From positions 1 through 27,609 of the forward strand of contig JAGDMV010000019.1 of the NCBI GenBank assembly GCA_017860675.1: a stretch of DNA of 27,609 nucleotides, in the 5' to 3' direction. The notes under the pieces were generated by a model. That model had not been told where the DNA came from, did no database searches, and saw only the letters and a program-made list of their open reading frames with translations. The DNA comes from Chloroflexota bacterium (GTDB taxonomy: Bacteria > Chloroflexota > Limnocylindria > Limnocylindrales > CSP1-4). Position 1 is the first letter of the stretch. Each line of letters starts with the position of its first letter. Of the stretch, positions 22,164-27,609 are shown one piece after another. Made by a program: the position numbers and the translations under genes.

Positions 22164-22910
22164 TCAGAAGAGCGTCAGCTGGTCGGCCGGCGGCTCGCCG
22201 GCCGGCGGCAGCGACTCGGGCCCGGCGGCTGAGGTCGCCTCGGACGCCGCTGGCGGGCCGGACACGCCAACCGTGGCGCCGGGGGCCGCCGTCGGCGCGG
22301 GGCCACCTCCCGCCGCTCGCCGGGCGCGGGCCTCCTCCAACGCTCGCGGAATCTGGCGGGTGTCCGCCCGACAGGCCTCCTCGAGCGCCGGCGCCCGCAG
22401 GGCCGCGGCCGGGTGGTACATCGCCAGCACGAGAGCGTCCGCTGCCCCGCAGGCGGGGTCAGCCGGTCGCAGCGTGCCATGCGCGCGCGAGATCGTGGTC
22501 CCCGGCATGAACCGGCCGAGCGAGTGCCGGCCGAGCGCCACGATCAGCGCCGGGTCGAGGATCTCGAGCTGGCGGCGCAGGTACGGCCCGCACGCGCCGA
22601 TCTCGTCCGGGGCCGGGTCGCGGTTGTCGGGCGGGCGGCACTTGACGATGTTGGTGATGAACACGTCGTCGCGCCGCCAGCCGATCGACGCCAGCAGCTC
22701 GACCAGGAGGTCGCCGGCCCGGCCGACAAAGGGTCGTCCCTGGCGGTCCTCGTTGAGACCGGGGCCCTCGCCCACGAACACGACCTCGGTCGAGGGGTGG
22801 CCCTCCCCCGGGACGGCCTGAGTCCGGGTCTCGTGGAGCCGGCAGCGACGGCACGACCGGACCTCGTCCGCCACCAGCTCGAGCGCCGCCCGGCGCTCGG
22901 CGTCGATCAT
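22164..22910 (-). CDS. Type-4 [4Fe-4S] uracil-DNA glycosylase with C-terminal clamp-binding peptide
   Basis: 248 residues. Removes uracil from DNA in base-excision repair. Four cluster cysteines are C20, C23, C91 and C107, with the spacing of type-4 enzymes. The catalytic and uracil-pocket motif is GEGPGLNEDRQGRPFVGRAG (47-66), ITNIVKCRPPDNRDP follows, and the C-terminal motif is YHPAA (165-169). Residues about 196-240 are a Pro/Ala/Gly-rich linker, and the protein ends exactly in QLTLF, which fits the bacterial beta-clamp-binding pentapeptide QL(S/D)LF. ATG 22910 overlaps the asd TGA (ATGA). The frame is open upstream to 23339, but that part lies inside asd and is unrelated to the family. 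Confidence 0.92.
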   Translation of the reverse strand: MIDAERRAALELVADEVRSCRRCRLHETRTQAVPGEGHPSTEVVFVGEGPGLNEDRQGRPFVGRAGDLLVELLASIGWRRDDVFITNIVKCRPPDNRDPAPDEIGACGPYLRRQLEILDPALIVALGRHSLGRFMPGTTISRAHGTLRPADPACGAADALVLAMYHPAAALRAPALEEACRADTRQIPRALEEARARRAAGGGPAPTAAPGATVGVSGPPAASEATSAAGPESLPPAGEPPADQLTLF

Positions 22911-23998
22911 CCCGGTCCTCCGCCCGTCGGTCCACCTCGCCGGCTCGCGGGCAGGACCCAGCCGCGGGCAACCAGCAGCTCGGCGAGCTCCACGGCGTTG
23001 GTGGCCGCGCCCTTGCGGACGTTGTCCGAGACGCACCAGAAAGCCAGGCCGCGGCCGTCGGGCACGGACGGGTCTCGCCTGACCCGGCCGACGAACACCT
23101 CGTCCCGCCCCGCGGCGTCGGTCGCCAGCGGGTAGACGTGGGCGGCCGGGTCGTCGCGGACGATCACGCCCGGCACGGAGGCGAACAGCTCGCGCGCCCG
23201 CTCGGGCGTGACCTCGCGGCGCGTCTCGACGTGGACGGCCTCCGAGTGGCCGATGAAGACCGGCACGCGCACGGCGGTGCAGGAGAGGCGCAGGTCCGGC
23301 AGGTGGAGGATCTTGCGGCTCTCGGTCAGGACCTTCCACTCCTCGCGCGAGTAGCCGTTGTCGAGGAAGACGTCGATCTCGGGGATGGGGTTGAAGGCGA
23401 TCGGATGCGGGTAGACCGAGGCGACCTTGGGCGCGCCGGCGGCGTGCGCCCGCACCTGCGTCTCCAGCTCGGCGATCGCCTCCGCGCCGGTCCCGCTCAC
23501 CGCCTGGTAGGTGTCAACGATCACCCGCTCCAACCCCACCGCGTCGCGCAGGGCGGCGAGCAGGGGGACGAGCTGCATCGTCGAGCAGTTCGGGTTGGCC
23601 ACGATCCCCTCGTGGCCGGCAAGGTCGTCCGGGTTCACCTGGCTCACCACCAGCGGGACGCCCGCCTCCATCCGCCAGGCGTTCGAGTTGTCGATCACCG
23701 TCGCCCCGTGGGCAACGGCCTGGGGTGCGAGCTCGCGCGAGACCTCGGCGCCGGCCGAGAACAGGGCGATGTCAACCCCGTCGAATGCTTCCGGCGTCGC
23801 CTCGACCACCTCGACCGATCGTCCGGACACGGGCACGCTGGTGCCGGCCGAGCGGCCTGAGGCGAGCAGGCGCAGATCGGCCAGGGGGAAGCGCCGCTCG
23901 CCGAGGACGGTGATCATGGTCCGGCCTACGACGCCGGTGGCTCCCACGACCGCGACGGTGAGGGGGCGGGAGTATGCGATGGGCATGGCTCCGCTCAT
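22907..23998 (-). CDS. asd: Aspartate-semialdehyde dehydrogenase
   Basis: NADP-dependent reductive dephosphorylation of aspartyl phosphate to aspartate semialdehyde, feeding diaminopimelate/lysine, threonine and methionine synthesis. 363 residues: NADP loop VVGATGVVGRTM, FSAGAEVSREL, catalytic Cys138 in NPNCSTMQLV, QAVSGTGAEA, and catalytic His251 in GHSEAVHVE. The ending FWCVSDNVRKGAATNAVELAELL is typical. Length is normal apart from a Gly/Pro-rich tail. ATG 23998 is the furthest start after the promoter at 24025-24033; ATG 23986 (codon 5, MPIAYSRPLTVAVVG) is equally plausible. First gene of the asd-murC run, supplying cell-wall precursor. Confidence 0.95.
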   Translation of the reverse strand: MSGAMPIAYSRPLTVAVVGATGVVGRTMITVLGERRFPLADLRLLASGRSAGTSVPVSGRSVEVVEATPEAFDGVDIALFSAGAEVSRELAPQAVAHGATVIDNSNAWRMEAGVPLVVSQVNPDDLAGHEGIVANPNCSTMQLVPLLAALRDAVGLERVIVDTYQAVSGTGAEAIAELETQVRAHAAGAPKVASVYPHPIAFNPIPEIDVFLDNGYSREEWKVLTESRKILHLPDLRLSCTAVRVPVFIGHSEAVHVETRREVTPERARELFASVPGVIVRDDPAAHVYPLATDAAGRDEVFVGRVRRDPSVPDGRGLAFWCVSDNVRKGAATNAVELAELLVARGWVLPASRRGGPTGGGPG

Positions 23999-24024
23999 TC
24001 GTTCGGTTCCGCGGGCACGAGCCG

Positions 24025-24033
24025 AGTATAGCA
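24025..24033 (-). promoter_or_regulatory. Extended -10 promoter for the asd operon
   Basis: On the - strand TGCTATACT reads as an extended -10 (TG, one nt, TATACT at 24030-24025), close to consensus. No -35 match lies at 17 nt, because that position is inside the adjacent hairpin; extended -10 promoters can do without one. Transcription should begin near 24018, giving a leader of about 20-30 nt. It is the only clear promoter I see before the nine-gene asd-murC run. Confidence 0.6.
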
Positions 24034-24034
24034 G

Positions 24035-24060
24035 CGAGCCCCCGGGCTCCCGGGGGCTCG
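24035..24060 (-). terminator. Hairpin terminator after pnp
   Basis: A perfect 11-bp stem (24035-24045 pairing with 24050-24060) with a 4-nt loop, nearly all G-C, starts 20 nt after the pnp stop. No T-run follows; instead the asd -10 promoter begins within 2 nt. It may end rpsO-pnp transcription, slow 3' decay, or act as an attenuating stem. Confidence 0.5.
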
Positions 24061-24079
24061 GCCGATGGGACAGGGACCG

Positions 24080-26653
<2,574 letters not shown>

Positions 26654-26686
26654 GGGCGAAACTCCTTGCCCGTGCCGGCTATGGAC

Positions 26687-26712
26687 CGAGGTTCAGCCTG
26701 CGGCCAACCTCG
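26687..26712 (-). promoter_or_regulatory. Hairpin in the rpsO-pnp intergenic region
   Basis: CGAGGTT (26687-26693) pairs perfectly with AACCTCG (26706-26712), with a further GCC/GGC pairing inside the loop. It lies 20 nt before the pnp ribosome-binding site in a 99-nt gap. In E. coli the same gap holds a stem cut by RNase III, through which PNPase represses its own mRNA. Position suggests an equivalent, but this is inference. Confidence 0.5.
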
Positions 26713-26752
26713 CGGCGCGGGTCGCGGGCCTTCACCCCGACCCGTCCGGATG

Positions 26753-27022
26753 CTAGCGGCGCAGCCCCAGCCGTGCGATCACGGCCCGGTAGCGGGCGGA
26801 GTCCTTCTTCACCAGGTAGGCGAGAAGGCGCCGGCGCTGTCCGACGAGCTTGAGGAGACCGCGGCGGGAGTGATTGTCCTTGGGGAACGCCTTGAGGTGC
26901 TCCGTCAGGCCCTTGATCCGCTCCGTCAGGAGCGCGACCTGGACCTCTGGCGACCCGGTGTCACCGGGTGAGATCGCGTATGCACCGATGAGCTGGTCCC
27001 TGGTTTCCCGCGCGAGCGGCAC
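26753..27022 (-). CDS. rpsO: 30S ribosomal protein S15
   Basis: Binds 16S rRNA in the central domain and is an early assembly protein. The core GDTGSPEVQVALLTERI, HLKAFPKDNHSRRGLLKLVGQRRRLLAYL and ARYRAVIARLGLRR is unmistakable. I chose GTG 27022 because GGAGG stands 5 nt upstream and the product is then 89 residues, the standard S15 length. A GTG at 27052 would add 10 residues of unusual sequence and lacks a good site. The order ribF-rpsO-pnp is the common bacterial arrangement. Its own promoter lies upstream. Confidence 0.96.
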   Translation of the reverse strand: MPLARETRDQLIGAYAISPGDTGSPEVQVALLTERIKGLTEHLKAFPKDNHSRRGLLKLVGQRRRLLAYLVKKDSARYRAVIARLGLRR

Positions 27023-27070
27023 TCGGTCCTCCGACACGATTGACTTGACCACACGTTCACAAACGGGCGG

Positions 27071-27099
27071 ATGGTATCAGGCGCAGGCGAAGACGGCAA
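27071..27099 (-). promoter_or_regulatory. Promoter for rpsO-pnp
   Basis: On the - strand TTGCCG (27099-27094), a 17-nt spacer and TACCAT (27076-27071), preceded by TG as an extended -10 (TGATACCAT). It is the best-formed promoter in the window. Transcription would start near 27064, giving a leader of about 40 nt before rpsO, so rpsO and pnp can be expressed independently of ribF. Confidence 0.65.
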
Positions 27100-27150
27100 A
27101 CGCCAGGTCGCCGACAGCGACCGTGAGCGCTGTGCCTGGCAACCTGCCGC

Positions 27151-27164
27151 CCTCCGGCCGGAGG
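27151..27164. repeat. Perfect 14-bp palindrome downstream of ribF
   Basis: CCTCCGGCCGGAGG is fully self-complementary and lies between the ribF stop and the rpsO promoter. It could be the stem of a weak ribF terminator (no T-run) or a protein-binding site. Confidence 0.35.
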
Positions 27165-27203
27165 AGTCCCGCGCCAGGGAGCCAGCTCGGCCGCCGCCCG
27201 GCG

Positions 27204-27609
27204 TCAACCGCCGGCCTCGGCGAACGCCACCCGCAGCCGGGCTGCAGGCGGCAGCGAGCGGGCCGCACGGAGCCGCACCGTGCCGTCCGCACCGACGCTG
27301 GCACGCCCGCGGGCCACTCCCCGCCGGCGGGCCGACCCCGGCGCCCACGCCGCCTCGATCGTCACCCGGTAGCCGCCTGCCGGCGGCAGGGCGACGGGGA
27401 GGTCGAAGGCAAGGCGGATGCTCCCCTGCTCGCCGGCATCGGCAGGACCGGGGAGGCGCCGGCCGGCCACCGCGTAGGGCCGGCCGAGGAGACGGACCGC
27501 CTCGTCGAGATCGCCCTGGGCGATGGCAGCCCGGATCTCCGAGCTGCGGACCGGCCGGCCGCCCAGGTCCAGCGCCGGCACGACCACGACCTCGAAGCCC
27601 TCGCGCGCG
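27204..27609 (-). CDS. ribF: RibF-type FMN adenylyltransferase, C-terminal part (5' end outside window)
   Basis: The frame is open to the window edge. REGFEVVVVPALDLGGRPVRSSEIRAAIAQGDLDEAVRLLGRPYAVAGR matches the end of the adenylyltransferase (FAD synthetase) domain of RibF, including the SS-x-IR motif (here RSSEIR) and LLGRPY. A normal riboflavin kinase domain should follow, with GR-x-LGFPTAN and its Mg/ATP site. Here the next 85 residues go LPGPADAGEQGSIRLAFDLPVALPPAGGYRVTIEAAW with no PTAN motif, although LPPAGGYRVTI still resembles the kinase LP-x-GVY strand. It therefore looks like a RibF with a reduced, probably inactive kinase half. Gene order ribF-rpsO-pnp supports the call. The N-terminal nucleotide-binding half is not in the window. 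Confidence 0.8.
   Translation of the reverse strand, partial: AREGFEVVVVPALDLGGRPVRSSEIRAAIAQGDLDEAVRLLGRPYAVAGRRLPGPADAGEQGSIRLAFDLPVALPPAGGYRVTIEAAWAPGSARRRGVARGRASVGADGTVRLRAARSLPPAARLRVAFAEAGG

Noticed and set aside
2459..22808. GGGNAGGG (E. coli KOPS-like) octamers pointing to dif, e.g. 2459 (+), 12152, 12749, 12979 and 22801 (-)
   Set aside because: A few point the right way, but one at 10587 points the wrong way and the number is no more than expected in so GC-rich a sequence. The polar motif of this lineage is unknown.
22911..23339. Longer upstream start for the uracil-DNA glycosylase
   Set aside because: The extension lies inside asd in another frame and is unrelated to the family; ATG 22910 overlaps the asd stop as in other couplings here.
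27023..27052. GTG 27052 as the S15 start
   Set aside because: It adds ten non-conserved residues; GTG 27022 has GGAGG at 5 nt and gives the standard 89 residues.

Overview
The window is a gene-dense, very GC-rich stretch of bacterial chromosome with no phage, insertion sequence, CRISPR array or recognisable tRNA/rRNA gene. The gene set (RNase J, YajQ, HflX, a RodZ-like protein, a Bacillus-type MurC, an F420/deazaflavin-type nitroreductase-like protein, a type-4 iron-sulfur uracil-DNA glycosylase) and frequent GTG starts suggest a GC-rich Gram-positive-like lineage. My best guess is Chloroflexota (Limnocylindria/Ellin6529-like), with low to moderate confidence because no 16S rRNA gene is present.

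Left arm, 1-9408, all on the + strand: the end of an unknown gene, a PHP phosphoesterase, miaB, miaA and a GT39/ArnT-like membrane glycosyltransferase, joined by stop/start overlaps. After a 119-nt gap with a promoter-like element come a GtrA + HPr-kinase-like fusion, hflX and a DUF402 protein. MiaA and MiaB perform successive steps of ms2i6A37 tRNA modification.

Centre, 9409-10116: the only long stretch without an assigned gene. It holds a promoter-like element with an internal repeat, a possible 54-codon ORF, a strong hairpin terminator (9792-9823), and a sequence at 9852-9879 that looks like a chromosomal dif site (XerC arm, 6-nt centre, XerD arm). Apart from one small VOC-family gene just to its right, genes are + to the left of this site and - to the right. 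That is the arrangement expected where replication forks converge, so I read the middle of the window as the replication terminus. The FtsK translocase gene lies about 8 kb away.

Right arm, 10602-27609, all on the - strand. Read in transcription order from the right edge: ribF (5' end beyond the window), rpsO, pnp, then a tight run asd, uracil-DNA glycosylase, rnj, ftsK, rodZ-like, cinA C-domain, yajQ, a ThDP enzyme and murC, then a double-META lipoprotein and an F420-type protein. The asd-murC run mixes cell-wall and diaminopimelate supply (asd, murC), division and shape (ftsK, rodZ) and RNA decay or DNA repair (rnj, udg).

The most unusual object is pnp. Its product is 857 residues instead of about 700, because a complete DEDDh (DnaQ/PolC-epsilon-like) 3'-5' exonuclease domain with all five catalytic residues sits between the first RNase PH core and the alpha-helical domain. 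The phosphorolytic active site, KH and S1 domains are all kept. One polypeptide would therefore carry both phosphorolytic and hydrolytic 3'-5' nuclease chemistry. Other oddities are a GtrA/HPrK-like fusion, a glycosylase ending in a beta-clamp-binding peptide, a RibF with a degenerate kinase half, and a ThDP enzyme with a shortened PP domain and a long acidic Pro-rich tail.
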